NCBI RefSeq assembly: GCF_013408985.1
Contig: NZ_JACBZT010000001.1
Location: forward strand, 3,861,197-3,925,196
Length of the DNA: 64,000 bases
Direction of reading: 5' to 3'
DNA from: Petropleomorpha daqingensis
GTDB taxonomy: Bacteria; Actinomycetota; Actinomycetes; Mycobacteriales; Geodermatophilaceae
A program made the position numbers and the translations under genes. Below the pieces are notes generated by a model. The model had not been told where the DNA came from, ran no database searches, and worked only from the letters and a program-made list of their open reading frames with translations. Shown here piece after piece: positions 46,509-55,267 of the stretch (within the stretch, counting starts at the first letter, position 1; each line of letters starts with the position of its first letter).

Positions 46509-48451
46509 CAGCCGGCGGGGGCCGCGGCGGTGAAGAGCTTCTCGCGCACGCTCTCGCGCAGTTGCAGCGCCTCCTCGATGCGGCGCAGCTGGTCCGGCGC
46601 GACGGGCAGCCCGTAGACGTCGCTGAGGAACCGCGGCAGGTCGGCGCGGTAGTCGTGCGCGAAGGCCCGGTACGGCCCCGGCGTCTGCGCGTTCTTCATG
46701 TCCACCAGGCTCTGGAAGAACGTCGTCACCGGGCGCCAGCGCATGGCCCGGGGGATGCCGCGCGGGCTGGCGTCGGGGACCGGCTCGGGCGTCGGCCGGT
46801 CGGGGCCGAGCCAGTCCGGCGGGAACCACAGCAGGTCCAGCCCGAACCGGGTGACGCCGTCGTTGTCGTGGCTGAGCAGCACGAACCGCGGCGGCGTTCC
46901 GCGCTCCTCGGTGAGCCGGGTCAGCGCGTCGTGGTCGTTCACCACGGCCACGGTGTCCCGGTCGACGTCGAGCCGGTCGCCGCGGGTGACCTGCCGCATC
47001 CACTTGCTGCCGTACGGCGTGCCGAGCCACAGCGCGCGGTCGACGCCCATCGCCTCGAGGCCCAGCGTGCCCCAGTGGAGGAAGACGTCCTGGCTGGTGT
47101 GCGCACCGAGGCTCTCGCCGAACAGCACGACGCGCGGCCCGCCACCGCGCGCCCGGATGCGCTCCAGCACCCGCAGGCACAGCAGCCGGTTCTGCTCGCG
47201 GGCGGTCTTGACCATGCCCAGCGAGAGCGGTGACGGCCGGCGGGAGTACTGCAGCGTCACGGAGGCGACGTCGCCCAGCGTCAGGTACTGGACGGCGGCC
47301 ATGGCGACGTAGTTGACGTAGCCGGTGCCGGTGGGGGAGACCAGCACGAGCAGGGACCGGTCGAGGGCCCCCGTGCGCTCCAGCTCGGCCATCGCCAGGT
47401 CCACGCGCTCGCGGGGGGTCGGCGCGCTGTCCAGCCCGACGTAGACCTGCACGGGAGCGGCGCGGGCCGGCGTGCCCATCACCGTCTCGATCGACAGGTC
47501 CGGCGTCCCGTCCGGCCGGTTCGCGAGCGGCTGGGGGCGCACCGTGGCGAGCGCGTGCCGGCGCCCCTCGCGGCCCAGGCCCGCCCACGGGACGAGGCTG
47601 CCGGGTCCGCCGCTCACCGTCGAGGGCACCCACCGCTCGGCCTCGTCGTCCTCGAGCACCGGGACGTCGGCCGAGGTCCCGGCCTCGATCCCGCGCATCG
47701 CCCGGTGCCAGACCGTGGAGGCCCCGCTCGCCAGTGCGACGAGGGAGCCGGCGTGCCCGGTCAAGCGCCAGAGCTCCGGTGGCCCGGGCAGGACGGCGGA
47801 CAGCCGGCGCCCGGCGAGGTCGGCGAGCAGGTGCTCGCCGTACCCGGCAGCGGAGAGCCCGCCGACCACGCCGGTGGCGATCCCGAGCGAGGAGAGCGCC
47901 GGCGGTGCGCCGTCCGAGGACTGCCCCTCCTCGCCCTCCCGCCCGCGCAGCAGGTCCAGCACGAACGCGACCGCGAGGCCGACCGGGATCGCCAGCGGCA
48001 GGCGGGCGAGCCGGCCATCCAGCCGCAGCCGGTCGTCCAGCGCCTGCGCGCCGAGCTCGGCGCCGCCGAGCAGCGCGCCGCACAACCCCGTCGCGCCGAG
48101 CCGCCAGGCCGCCTGGCGCACGAGACCGCGCAGCGGGTCGTCGGCGCGCGGCGGGAGCGCCCGGAGCACGAGCAGCCCGAGCGGCACCGCCGCGCCGTCG
48201 ACCGCGATGGCGCCCGCCCGCCGGACCGCCGGGGACGTCTTCCCGTCGATGAGGAACCGGGCGGTCGCCTCCAGGGTGTCCTGCCCACCGGCGGCGAGCA
48301 GGTAGTGCAACCCGGTGGCCAGGCCGGTCACCAGTCCCTGGTCGAGCGCGCTGCGGCGGGAGAGCGAGCCGGCGAACGTGCCCGGGGCCGTCGCCGCGGC
48401 CATGACCACGCCGACACCGGGGGCGTGGCTGCGTGCCGGCACCTGGCCCAT
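46508..48451 (-). CDS. Abhydrolase_9 family membrane hydrolase, copy 1
   Basis: A 647-residue protein. The N-terminal ~270 residues have several hydrophobic helices, and the C-terminal ~370 residues form an alpha/beta hydrolase of the Abhydrolase_9 type. The nucleophile motif is VVLFGESLGAHTSQD (GESLG), preceded by LVLVSPTGTGYVNY; WLGTPYGSKWM and LLSHDNDGVTRFGLDLLW follow. Related to M. tuberculosis Rv1069c as I recall. Probably a membrane-anchored lipase or esterase; substrate unknown. ATG 48451 has no ribosome binding site and lies 34 nt from an operator. Divergent from its paralogue at 48558. Confidence 0.83.
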   Translation of the reverse strand: MGQVPARSHAPGVGVVMAAATAPGTFAGSLSRRSALDQGLVTGLATGLHYLLAAGGQDTLEATARFLIDGKTSPAVRRAGAIAVDGAAVPLGLLVLRALPPRADDPLRGLVRQAAWRLGATGLCGALLGGAELGAQALDDRLRLDGRLARLPLAIPVGLAVAFVLDLLRGREGEEGQSSDGAPPALSSLGIATGVVGGLSAAGYGEHLLADLAGRRLSAVLPGPPELWRLTGHAGSLVALASGASTVWHRAMRGIEAGTSADVPVLEDDEAERWVPSTVSGGPGSLVPWAGLGREGRRHALATVRPQPLANRPDGTPDLSIETVMGTPARAAPVQVYVGLDSAPTPRERVDLAMAELERTGALDRSLLVLVSPTGTGYVNYVAMAAVQYLTLGDVASVTLQYSRRPSPLSLGMVKTAREQNRLLCLRVLERIRARGGGPRVVLFGESLGAHTSQDVFLHWGTLGLEAMGVDRALWLGTPYGSKWMRQVTRGDRLDVDRDTVAVVNDHDALTRLTEERGTPPRFVLLSHDNDGVTRFGLDLLWFPPDWLGPDRPTPEPVPDASPRGIPRAMRWRPVTTFFQSLVDMKNAQTPGPYRAFAHDYRADLPRFLSDVYGLPVAPDQLRRIEEALQLRESVREKLFTAAAPAG

Positions 48452-48485
48452 GCCCGCATGGTGGCCCCCGCGCCGGTCCTGCGGT

Positions 48486-48502
48486 TCATCCTCCCGGTAG
48501 GA
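48486..48502. promoter_or_regulatory. Regulon operator between the paralogous hydrolase genes
   Basis: TCATCC-TCCCG-GTAGGA, 34 nt from the minus-strand start at 48451 and 55 nt from the plus-strand start at 48558. The right half is imperfect. Confidence 0.45.
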
Positions 48503-48557
48503 GTCCCGGCCCTGCGCAAGCCCCTTAGCGTCTGGTCTCCGACGAGCGGAGCAGGGC

Positions 48558-50276
48558 ATGACGACGACGACGTCTGCGGCCGGCGGCACGGAGGTCCCCA
48601 CCCCGCGGGCACCCTCGGAGCCCGCCGCGGTGGGGTCCCGGCCTCCGCGGCGACGGTGGCGGTGGCTGCCGCGCTACACCTGGAACGGAACCCTCGGCGC
48701 CCTGCTCTTCGGCTGCAGCTCCCTGACCCCCTCGCTGCTGCCCCGCGGCTGGCTGCTGCAGGGCCTCATCGCCGGCATCACCGCGGCCCTGGGCTACGGC
48801 GTGTTCGTGGCCCTCGCGTGGTTCGTCGCCGAGCTGACCGCGACCCGGATGTCGCCCGGCTTCCGCCGGCGCGCCTGGCAGGTGCTCGCCGTCCTGGGGA
48901 CGGTCCTGGTCGTGGTCATGCTCGTCCTGGGCGCGCGCTGGCAGAAGCAGATCCACGAGCTCATGGGCCTGAAGGCACCCGCGGGCTACACCGCGATCGG
49001 GATCGTCGTCGTCGCGGTGCTGACCTTCGCGCTGTTCGTGCAGATCGGGCGGGGCGTGCGCTGGCTGGGTCGCGCGCTGGTCCGCTTGTTCAGCCGCTTC
49101 CTGCCGCGCCGGATGGCCCGGCCCCTCGGGGTCCTCGTGGCCGGCGCCCTGGTGATCTTCCTGCTCAACGGCGTCCTCTTCCAGGGCTTGATCAACGCGG
49201 CCAACTCGGCGTTCAGCGTCAAGGACGACGGCACCGAGAAGGGGGCGGTCGAGCCCACCGCCCCGGAGCGGTCCGGCAGCCCGGCCTCGCTGATCCCGTG
49301 GGCCGACCTGGGCCTGCAGGGCCGCAACTTCGTCGGCACGGGGCCGACCCCCGACGAGCTCACCGCCTTCTCCGGCCGGCCGGCGCTGGAGCCGGTCCGG
49401 GCGTACGCCGGGCTCGCGTCGTCGGACGACGCCGGCGAGCGAGCGGCGCTCGCCGTGCGCGACCTGCAGCGGGCGGGCGGCTTCGACCGCTCGGTCCTGG
49501 TCGTGGCGACGACGACGGGCACCGGCTGGGTGGACCCGGCGGCGAGCACCGCGCTGGAGTACGAGTTCAACGGCGACACCGCGATGGTCGCGATGCAGTA
49601 CTCGTACCTGCCCAGCTGGCTGTCCTTCCTCGTCGACCAGGCCAAGGCCCGCGACGCCGGACGGGCGCTGTTCGACGCGGTCTACGGCGTCTGGGCGAAC
49701 CTGCCCCAAGGCTCGCGACCCAAGCTCTACGTCTTCGGCGAGAGCCTCGGCACCTTCGGCGGCGAGGCCGCCTTCAGCGGGCTGGCCGACATCGTCAACC
49801 GCACGGACGGCGTGCTCTGGGCCGGCCCCCCGAACTTCAACGACCTGTGGCGCGGGCTGGTCGCCGACCGCGAGTCCGGCTCGCCGGAGTGGCGGCCGGT
49901 GGTGGACGACGGGAAGACCGCCCGCTTCGCCGACGAGCCCCAGGACCTGAGCCAACCGCCCGGGCCCTGGAGCACACCGCGGGTCGTCTACCTGCAGAAC
50001 GCCTCCGACCCCATCGTGTGGTGGTCGCCGCGGCTGATCTTCAGCCACCCCGACTGGCTGCGCGGCACCCGCGGGCCGGACGTCTCGCAGAGCATGGTGT
50101 GGATCCCGTTCGTCACGTTCTGGCAGGTCACCGCGGACATGGTGTTCGCCGTGAACGTGCCCGACGGGCACGGCCACAAGTACTCGGCGGACTACGCCAA
50201 CGGGTGGGCCGACGTCGCGCAGCCCCCGAACTGGACCGACGCCGACACCCAGCGACTGCGGGAACTGATCGGGTGA
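48558..50276 (+). CDS. Abhydrolase_9 family membrane hydrolase, copy 2
   Basis: A 572-residue protein with four hydrophobic helices in the N-terminal third (LGALLFGCSSLTPSLLPRGW, GLIAGITAALGYGVFVALAW and others). The catalytic half is of the Abhydrolase_9 type: VVATTTGTGWVDP, nucleophile LYVFGESLGTFGGE, AGPPNFNDLWRGL, and VVYLQNASDPIVWWSPRLIF carrying the likely Asp. It is a divergent paralogue of the neighbouring 647-residue protein. Its stop overlaps the CPBP protease gene start (GTGA), so a membrane protease is coupled with it. Substrate unknown. Confidence 0.85.
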   Translation: MTTTTSAAGGTEVPTPRAPSEPAAVGSRPPRRRWRWLPRYTWNGTLGALLFGCSSLTPSLLPRGWLLQGLIAGITAALGYGVFVALAWFVAELTATRMSPGFRRRAWQVLAVLGTVLVVVMLVLGARWQKQIHELMGLKAPAGYTAIGIVVVAVLTFALFVQIGRGVRWLGRALVRLFSRFLPRRMARPLGVLVAGALVIFLLNGVLFQGLINAANSAFSVKDDGTEKGAVEPTAPERSGSPASLIPWADLGLQGRNFVGTGPTPDELTAFSGRPALEPVRAYAGLASSDDAGERAALAVRDLQRAGGFDRSVLVVATTTGTGWVDPAASTALEYEFNGDTAMVAMQYSYLPSWLSFLVDQAKARDAGRALFDAVYGVWANLPQGSRPKLYVFGESLGTFGGEAAFSGLADIVNRTDGVLWAGPPNFNDLWRGLVADRESGSPEWRPVVDDGKTARFADEPQDLSQPPGPWSTPRVVYLQNASDPIVWWSPRLIFSHPDWLRGTRGPDVSQSMVWIPFVTFWQVTADMVFAVNVPDGHGHKYSADYANGWADVAQPPNWTDADTQRLRELIG

Positions 50277-50998
50277 GCGGAGCGCCGGTGACCACCTCGG
50301 CGGTCCGCCGCCGCTACCGGCGGGTGTCGGGCGCGGTCGTCGTCGTCCTCGCCGGGATCAACGTCACCGACCACGTCCTGCACCCGCCCTGGTGGGTGCG
50401 CGCGATCGAGGGCGGCGCCCTGCTCGCCTGGGCGCGGCTGGACGGGCTGACCTGGTCGCAGCTGGGCCTGGGCCGCGACCGGCTGAGGTCCGGCCTGCGC
50501 TGGGGGCTCGGCGCGGTCGGTGTCATCGGCGCGGTCTACGTCGTCGGCGTGCTCATCCCCGTCTTCCGGCCGCTGTTCCAGGACGCGCGGTACGACGTGC
50601 CGCTGGGCGACGGCCTGCGCACTGTGTTCGTGACCATCCCGTTCGGGACGGTGCTGCTCGAGGAGCTGGCCTTCCGCTCGGTCCTCTGGGGCGTGCTGAG
50701 CCGGCACCTGCGGCAGTGGCAGGTGCTGGTCACGACGTCGGTGCTGTTCGGGTTCTGGCACGTGCTGCCCTCCCTGAACGTCGGCAGCTCGAACAAGGGG
50801 GTGGGGGAGGCGGTCGGCACCGGCGGTGTGCTCGTCACCGGGGGCGCCGTCCTGCTGACCACCCTCGGCGGCCTGGTCTTCGGCGAGCTGCGCCGGCGCA
50901 GCGGCAGCGTCGTGGCCAGCGCCCTGGCGCACTGGGCGTTCAACGCCCTCGGCGTCCTGTTCGGCCTGGTGGCCTGGAAGATCGATCCGTCGCCCTGA
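50273..50998 (+). CDS. CPBP family intramembrane metalloprotease
   Basis: A 241-residue membrane protein with about six helices and the CPBP (Rce1-like) signature: EELAFRSVLWGVL (motif EExxxR), FGFWHVLPSL (FxxxH) and SALAHWAFNALG (HxxxN). Such proteins cleave or modify prenylated or peptide substrates in the membrane; some confer bacteriocin self-immunity. The GTG start overlaps the hydrolase stop, suggesting a joint function with that hydrolase. Confidence 0.88.
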   Translation: MSGAPVTTSAVRRRYRRVSGAVVVVLAGINVTDHVLHPPWWVRAIEGGALLAWARLDGLTWSQLGLGRDRLRSGLRWGLGAVGVIGAVYVVGVLIPVFRPLFQDARYDVPLGDGLRTVFVTIPFGTVLLEELAFRSVLWGVLSRHLRQWQVLVTTSVLFGFWHVLPSLNVGSSNKGVGEAVGTGGVLVTGGAVLLTTLGGLVFGELRRRSGSVVASALAHWAFNALGVLFGLVAWKIDPSP

Positions 50999-51008
50999 CC
51001 GCGGGTCC

Positions 51009-51025
51009 TCATCCGGCACGGATGA
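51009..51025. promoter_or_regulatory. Regulon operator, perfect palindrome
   Basis: TCATCC-GGCAC-GGATGA, 35 nt upstream of the GTG at 51061, which lacks a ribosome binding site. It excludes the upstream ATGs at 51022 and 51025 as starts, because they lie in the site. Confidence 0.75.
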
Positions 51026-51060
51026 TGCCCGGTGCGCGGCGCAGCCGCGACGCTCGACCG

Positions 51061-51306
51061 GTGTCCCTGACCGCCGCTGTGGTCATCCCCGAGGACGACG
51101 CCCCGCTCGCCGGCGGGGATCCCGTCGTCGACTCCCTCGTCGCGCGGCTGCACGCCGAGTTCGGCCTGGATCCGGCGCACCTGCGCCGGCTCGCCGTCGA
51201 GGTGCTGGGCGGCTTCGCCACCGCCCGGGTGCAGACGTTCGTCCCGATCCTCGCGGAGAAGCGGCTGCGCCAGACCTGCCGCGAGCTGACGCCCCGCGAT
51301 CGGTGA
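51061..51306 (+). CDS. Three-helix-bundle dimerization domain protein
   Basis: An 81-residue helical protein: DPVVDSLVARLHAEFGLDPA, HLRRLAVEVLGGFATARVQ and TFVPILAEKRLRQTC correspond to the three helices of this small actinobacterial domain. It is probably a dimer. Role unknown; the domain is usually seen near stress or transport genes. It begins 35 nt after a perfect operator without a ribosome binding site. SulP follows 7 nt after its stop, so they form an operon. Confidence 0.82.
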   Translation: MSLTAAVVIPEDDAPLAGGDPVVDSLVARLHAEFGLDPAHLRRLAVEVLGGFATARVQTFVPILAEKRLRQTCRELTPRDR

Positions 51307-51313
51307 GCGCGCC

Positions 51314-53014
51314 GTGCGCCTGGTGCCGCCGGGGGTGGACGCGCTGCGCGGGTACCGCCGGGCGTGGCTGCCCAAGGACCTCGTCGCCGGGGCGGTGCTG
51401 ACCGCGCTGCTCGTGCCGCAGGGCATGGCCTACGCGCAGCTGGCCGGGCTGCCGTCGATCACGGGCCTGTACACGTCGATCACCTGCCTGCTCGCCTACG
51501 CGGTGTTCGGGCCGTCGCGGATCCTGGTGCTCGGCCCGGACTCCTCGCTCGGCCCGATGATCTTCGCGACGATCGCGCCGCTGGTGGTCGCCGGCTCGGA
51601 CCCCGACCGGGCGGTCGCGCTCGCCTCCACCCTGGCGCTGCTCGTCGGCGTGGTCATGGTGGTCGCGGGCTGGGCCGGGCTCGGTTTCGTCGCCGACCTG
51701 CTGTCCAAGCCGACGATGATCGGCTACCTCAACGGCCTCGCCCTCACGATCATCGTCGGGCAGCTGCCGAAGCTCTTCGGCTTCTCCGTGGACGCCGACG
51801 GGCTGCTGCAGGAGATCGCCGCGTTCGTGCGCGGGGTGGCGGACGGCGAGACGGTGCCCGCCGCGCTCGCGGTGGGGGTCGGCGGCATCGTCGTCGTCCT
51901 CGCCCTGCAGCGGTGGTGGCCGAAGGTGCCCGCGGTGCTGGTCATGGTCGTGCTGGCGATCGCGTTCAGCGCCCTGCTCGACCTGGAGGAGCGGGGCGTG
52001 AGCCTGGTCGGCGTGCTGCCCCAGGGCTTCCCGCCGCTGACGCTGCCCGACATCGGGTGGTCCGACCTCGCCCCGCTCGCCGGCGGGGCGGTGGCGATCG
52101 CCCTGGTCGCGCTCGCCGACACCATGTCGACCGCGTCGGCCTTCGCCGAGCGCACCGGCCAGGAGGTGCACGGCAACCAGGAGATGATCGGGATCGGCAC
52201 GGCCAACCTCGCCGCCGGCCTGTTCCAGGGGTTCCCGGTGAGCACCAGCGGCTCCCGGACGGCGGTCGCCGAGCGCGCCGGGGCGCGCACCCAGCTGACC
52301 GGGGTCACCGGCGCGGCCCTGATCATCGTGATGATCGTGTTCCTGCCGGGCCTGTTCCGGGACCTGCCGCAGGCGGCGCTGGCGGCGGTGGTGATCACCG
52401 CGGCGCTCTCGCTGGCCGACGTGCGCAGCGTGGTCCGGTTGTGGCGGCAGCGCCGGGTCGAGTGCACCCTGTCGCTCGTCGCATTCGCCGGGGTGGCGCT
52501 GCTCGGCGTGCTGCCGGGCATCGGGATCGCCGTGGCGCTGTCGATCCTCAACGTCTTCCGGCACGCCTGGCGGCCGTACTCGACGACGCTCGGGCTGGCC
52601 GAGGGCGTGCCCGGCTTCCACGACGTCCGCTCCTACCCGGCGGCCCGCCGGCTGCCCGGTCTGGTGATCTACCGGTTCGACGCACCGCTGCTGTTCGCCA
52701 ACGCCAAGACCTTCCGCGACGAGGTGGTCGGGCTGGCCCGGACGGTGCCGTCGCCCGGGTGGGTGGTGGTCGCCGCCGAGCCGATCACGGACGTCGACAC
52801 CACCGCGGCCGAGATGCTCTTCGACCTCGACCGGCTGCTCGACGAGCGCGGCCAGACCCTGGTGCTCGCCGAGCTCAAGGACCCGGTGCGGCGCAAGGTC
52901 GAGCGCTACGGCCTCACCCGCGAGATCGAGCCGCGGCACTTCTTCCCGACCGTCGAGGCCGCGGTCGACGCATGGCGCGCCGAGACCGGCGCCAACTGGG
53001 CCGACGCCCCCTAG
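51314..53014 (+). CDS. SulP family inorganic anion transporter with STAS domain
   Basis: A 566-residue SLC26/SulP transporter. LVAGAVLTALLVPQGMAYAQLAGLP is the classic N-terminal motif (VPQ.MAYA.LA..P), followed by about 12-14 helices with FGPSRILVLGPDSSLGPMI. The C-terminal STAS domain (residues ~435-555) includes GLVIYRFDAPLLFANAKTF and EPITDVDTTAAEML, as in anti-sigma antagonist-like folds. It would move sulfate, bicarbonate or a dicarboxylate. The GTG start at 51314 follows a weak GAGCGC; it is 7 nt from the previous stop. Confidence 0.9.
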   Translation: MRLVPPGVDALRGYRRAWLPKDLVAGAVLTALLVPQGMAYAQLAGLPSITGLYTSITCLLAYAVFGPSRILVLGPDSSLGPMIFATIAPLVVAGSDPDRAVALASTLALLVGVVMVVAGWAGLGFVADLLSKPTMIGYLNGLALTIIVGQLPKLFGFSVDADGLLQEIAAFVRGVADGETVPAALAVGVGGIVVVLALQRWWPKVPAVLVMVVLAIAFSALLDLEERGVSLVGVLPQGFPPLTLPDIGWSDLAPLAGGAVAIALVALADTMSTASAFAERTGQEVHGNQEMIGIGTANLAAGLFQGFPVSTSGSRTAVAERAGARTQLTGVTGAALIIVMIVFLPGLFRDLPQAALAAVVITAALSLADVRSVVRLWRQRRVECTLSLVAFAGVALLGVLPGIGIAVALSILNVFRHAWRPYSTTLGLAEGVPGFHDVRSYPAARRLPGLVIYRFDAPLLFANAKTFRDEVVGLARTVPSPGWVVVAAEPITDVDTTAAEMLFDLDRLLDERGQTLVLAELKDPVRRKVERYGLTREIEPRHFFPTVEAAVDAWRAETGANWADAP

Positions 53015-53055
53015 GGTGGGGGCCGCGGTGCCAGGTCACTCCCTGGGAGGTCCGC

Positions 53056-53277
53056 ATGACCCAGCTCGCTTCGCCGCCGGCGTTGAACCCTCGGGACGTC
53101 GTCCTCCTGCGGTGCCTGGCCGACGGCCGGTCGACGGCGCAGATCGCGGAGTCGCTGGCGGTCTCCGGGAACACGGCGCGGACGCGGATCCGCCGGCTGG
53201 AGTCCAAGTTGCAGGTCTCCGGACGGGGCGCGGCTGTGCGCGCGGCCCGGGAGCTGGGGGTTCTGCTCCTCGTCTGA
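53056..53277 (+). CDS. Stand-alone LuxR-type helix-turn-helix protein
   Basis: A 73-residue protein that is only a GerE/LuxR DNA-binding domain: NPRDVVLLRCLADGRSTAQIA, then SLAVSGNTARTRIRRLESKL, with the four-helix layout. There is no receiver, PAS or ATPase domain, so it is either constitutively DNA-binding or controlled by level or partner. GGGAGG precedes the ATG. It lies 41 nt after the SulP gene and may be in its operon. It is a small candidate for binding the operators of this window, which have the inverted-repeat form such domains usually bind. Confidence 0.82.
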   Translation: MTQLASPPALNPRDVVLLRCLADGRSTAQIAESLAVSGNTARTRIRRLESKLQVSGRGAAVRAARELGVLLLV

Positions 53278-53620
53278 CCGGATCGGCGCGGATGATCCGC
53301 CCGACGGCGTTCCGATAGGGCATGATGTCGCCACCTCGCCGGGTGGGCGACAGAGGGCCTACGGGTCCGTGGCGCGCCCACCTGGCGGGCCCCGCCGCAC
53401 GTCAGCGCCTCGGACGCCAGCGCCGCTCACCCTCCCGGGGTGCATGAACAAGGTCACAGAGGCATCACGGCGGATCTCGTTCAGCAACACGCGATCCGTG
53501 CCGAGAACGTCTGTGGTCACCCTGCAACGCTCGCCCCCGCTCGACGACGGTTCGATCCGTGCGGCCGGTTCCCGGCCGGTGGCCCACCCCTGGCCCCGAC
53601 CGAACGGATCCCGCTCCACC
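53278..53620. other. Non-coding gap of 343 nt before the PQ-loop gene
   Basis: The gap contains one operator-like site at 53427. I see no small gene with a convincing ribosome binding site. An open frame in register with the downstream gene extends upstream from 53621 but is rich in Ser/Arg/Pro and lacks a family match, so I treat it as leader DNA. Confidence 0.5.
53427..53443. promoter_or_regulatory. Operator-like site, orphan position
   Basis: TCACCC-TCCCG-GGGTGC, an imperfect copy. It is 177 nt from the start at 53621, outside both spacing classes; no gene start fits at 35 or 60 nt. Confidence 0.3.
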
Positions 53621-54301
53621 ATGACCGCCGCTCTCGGCTTCCTCGCGGCTGCCCTCTCCATCTGCCTCGTCTGGCCGCAGGTCTGGCTCTCCTGCCGCCG
53701 CGGCCGCACCCGCGGCCTCTCGCCGGCGGCCGCCTGGCTCGCCGTCGGGCTCAACGCCTCCTGGCTGACCTTCGGCCTGCTCACCCGCGACCCGGCGCAG
53801 ATCGTCACCAACGCCGTCGTCGGTGCGGGCAACACCGCCGTCCTGGCGGCACTGCTGTTCTCCCAGTCCCACCTGCGCACCCGGACCGCCCTGCTGCGGT
53901 CCGCGGCCGGCGCGGCCGGCCTCGTGACGATCGCCGCGGGCAGCGCCCTGTCGGTGGTCCTCCTCGGGGCGGACCGGGTGGAGGTCGGCACGGCGCTCGG
54001 TGCGCTGGTCTCGGTCGTCGGTGCGGGCACCGCGTGCGTGCAGCCGTTGAGCATGCTGCGCGACCGGACGCAGGACCTCTCCGGGCTCTCGGCGATCCGG
54101 TACCGGCTCGGCGCCGCCGCCAACGCCTCGTGGCTGAGCTACGCCCTGCTGCGGCACGAGCCGACGGTCTTCGCCGCGGCCGGCATCGGCTTCGGCTGCG
54201 CCGTCCTGGTCTGCACGCTGCTCGCCCGTCGCTCGAGCCCGTCGGCCGCGGCGGTCCGGGCGCTGCCCACCCGCGGCCCGGCGCTGGCCCCCGCCGCCTG
54301 A
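53621..54301 (+). CDS. PQ-loop (SemiSWEET-like) membrane protein
   Basis: A 226-residue protein with seven hydrophobic helices in two similar halves. The first begins LGFLAAALSICLVWPQVWLS (WPQ equals the PQ motif) and AAWLAVGLNASWLTFGLL. The second begins LGALVSVVGAGTACVQPLSML (VQP) and RLGAAANASWLSYALL. This double three-helix layout resembles SemiSWEET or PQ-loop sugar or amino-acid carriers. The ATG at 53621 begins MTAALGFLAAA; no strong ribosome binding site is visible. Confidence 0.75.
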   Translation: MTAALGFLAAALSICLVWPQVWLSCRRGRTRGLSPAAAWLAVGLNASWLTFGLLTRDPAQIVTNAVVGAGNTAVLAALLFSQSHLRTRTALLRSAAGAAGLVTIAAGSALSVVLLGADRVEVGTALGALVSVVGAGTACVQPLSMLRDRTQDLSGLSAIRYRLGAAANASWLSYALLRHEPTVFAAAGIGFGCAVLVCTLLARRSSPSAAAVRALPTRGPALAPAA

Positions 54302-54341
54302 CCGCTCCGTGCCGGACAGGTTTCCCGCCTACCGTGGGCCC

Positions 54342-55064
54342 GTGAACGTCCCCGTCCTGGTCACCACGTTCTTCGCCGCCGCCATCGAGGTCATCGAGAT
54401 GGTCGCCATCGTGGTCGCGGTCGGGAGCACCCGGTCGTGGCGGGCCGCGCTGGCCGGCGCCGGCGGCGGGCTGGTCGTGCTCGTGGCCCTGGTCGCCGCG
54501 CTCGGCACCGCCCTGCGCACGGTCCCGCTGGCCCCGATCCGGCTGGTCGTCGGGGCGCTGCTGCTGGTCTTCGGGCTGCAGTGGCTGCGCAAGGGCGTCC
54601 TCCGCATCGCCGCCGGCGGGTGGGCGATCGGCCAGGGAGAGGAGCACGTCGACGAGGGCGACGTGCCGCCCGACCGGTTCGACTGGACCGGCTTCGTGCT
54701 GTCGTTCAAGGGCGTCTCGCTCGAGGGGCTCGAGGTCGCGATCATCGTGGTCGCCGTCGGCGGCGCGGCCGGCGCCCTCGGCTCCGCGGTGGTCGGCGCG
54801 GCGGCCGCCGTCGTGGTCCTCGCCGCCGTCGGCGCGCTGACCTACCGGTGGATCGCGCGCATCCCGCGGCGGGCGCTGCAGCTGTTCGTCGGGGCCCTGC
54901 TGTCGGCGTTCGGCACGTTCTGGGCCGGGCAGGGGATCGGCGTCGGCTGGCCCGGGGACGAGGTCTCGCTGCTGGGGCTGGTCGCCCTGTACGCGGGCGC
55001 CGGGGTGGGGCTGCTGTCCCTCGTCCGCGGGTGGCGGCGCTCGGCGTCCCTGGAGTCCCGGTGA
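54342..55064 (+). CDS. COG4280-type membrane protein
   Basis: A 240-residue protein with about seven helices. FFAAAIEVIEMVAIVVAVG and the later FKGVSLEGLEVAIIVVAVG repeat an E(x)xE motif in helix 1 and its mirrored copy, as in COG4280/UPF0016-TerC-like transporters. LRLVVGALLLVFGLQWLRKGVLR-like sequence (IRLVVGALLLVFGLQWLRK) follows helix 3. Those families move divalent cations, but this one is uncharacterised. GTG 54342 was chosen over GTG 54309 because it starts at the first helix; the choice is uncertain. Its stop overlaps the next start. Confidence 0.75.
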   Translation: MNVPVLVTTFFAAAIEVIEMVAIVVAVGSTRSWRAALAGAGGGLVVLVALVAALGTALRTVPLAPIRLVVGALLLVFGLQWLRKGVLRIAAGGWAIGQGEEHVDEGDVPPDRFDWTGFVLSFKGVSLEGLEVAIIVVAVGGAAGALGSAVVGAAAAVVVLAAVGALTYRWIARIPRRALQLFVGALLSAFGTFWAGQGIGVGWPGDEVSLLGLVALYAGAGVGLLSLVRGWRRSASLESR

Positions 55065-55267
55065 TCGTCCTGCGCTGGCTGCGCGCCTTCGCCGAGTTCT
55101 GGATCGACTTCGTGGTCGGCGACGACTGGACGGTCGCGGCCGCCGTGCTCGTCGGGCTGCTCGGCAGCTGGGGGCTGGTCGAGGCGGGCCTGCCCGCCTG
55201 GTGGCTGCTGCCGGTCGCCGCCCTCGGCAGCACCGCGGTCAGCCTCCGCCGGGCAGCCCGCCGCTAG
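55061..55267 (+). CDS. Small membrane protein coupled to COG4280 gene
   Basis: A 68-residue protein with two hydrophobic segments (TVAAAVLVGLLGSWGLVEAG and AWWLLPVAALGSTAVSL) and a conserved-looking N-terminal FAEFWIDFVVGDDW. Its GTG start overlaps the previous stop (GTGA). It probably assists the COG4280-like protein. No family name recognised. The 3' end overlaps the convergent gene by 4 nt. Confidence 0.65.
   Translation: MIVLRWLRAFAEFWIDFVVGDDWTVAAAVLVGLLGSWGLVEAGLPAWWLLPVAALGSTAVSLRRAARR

Noticed and set aside
51022-51027. ATGs at 51022 and 51025 as the three-helix-bundle gene start
   Set aside because: They are within or at the edge of the perfect operator, and the added residues do not resemble the domain.
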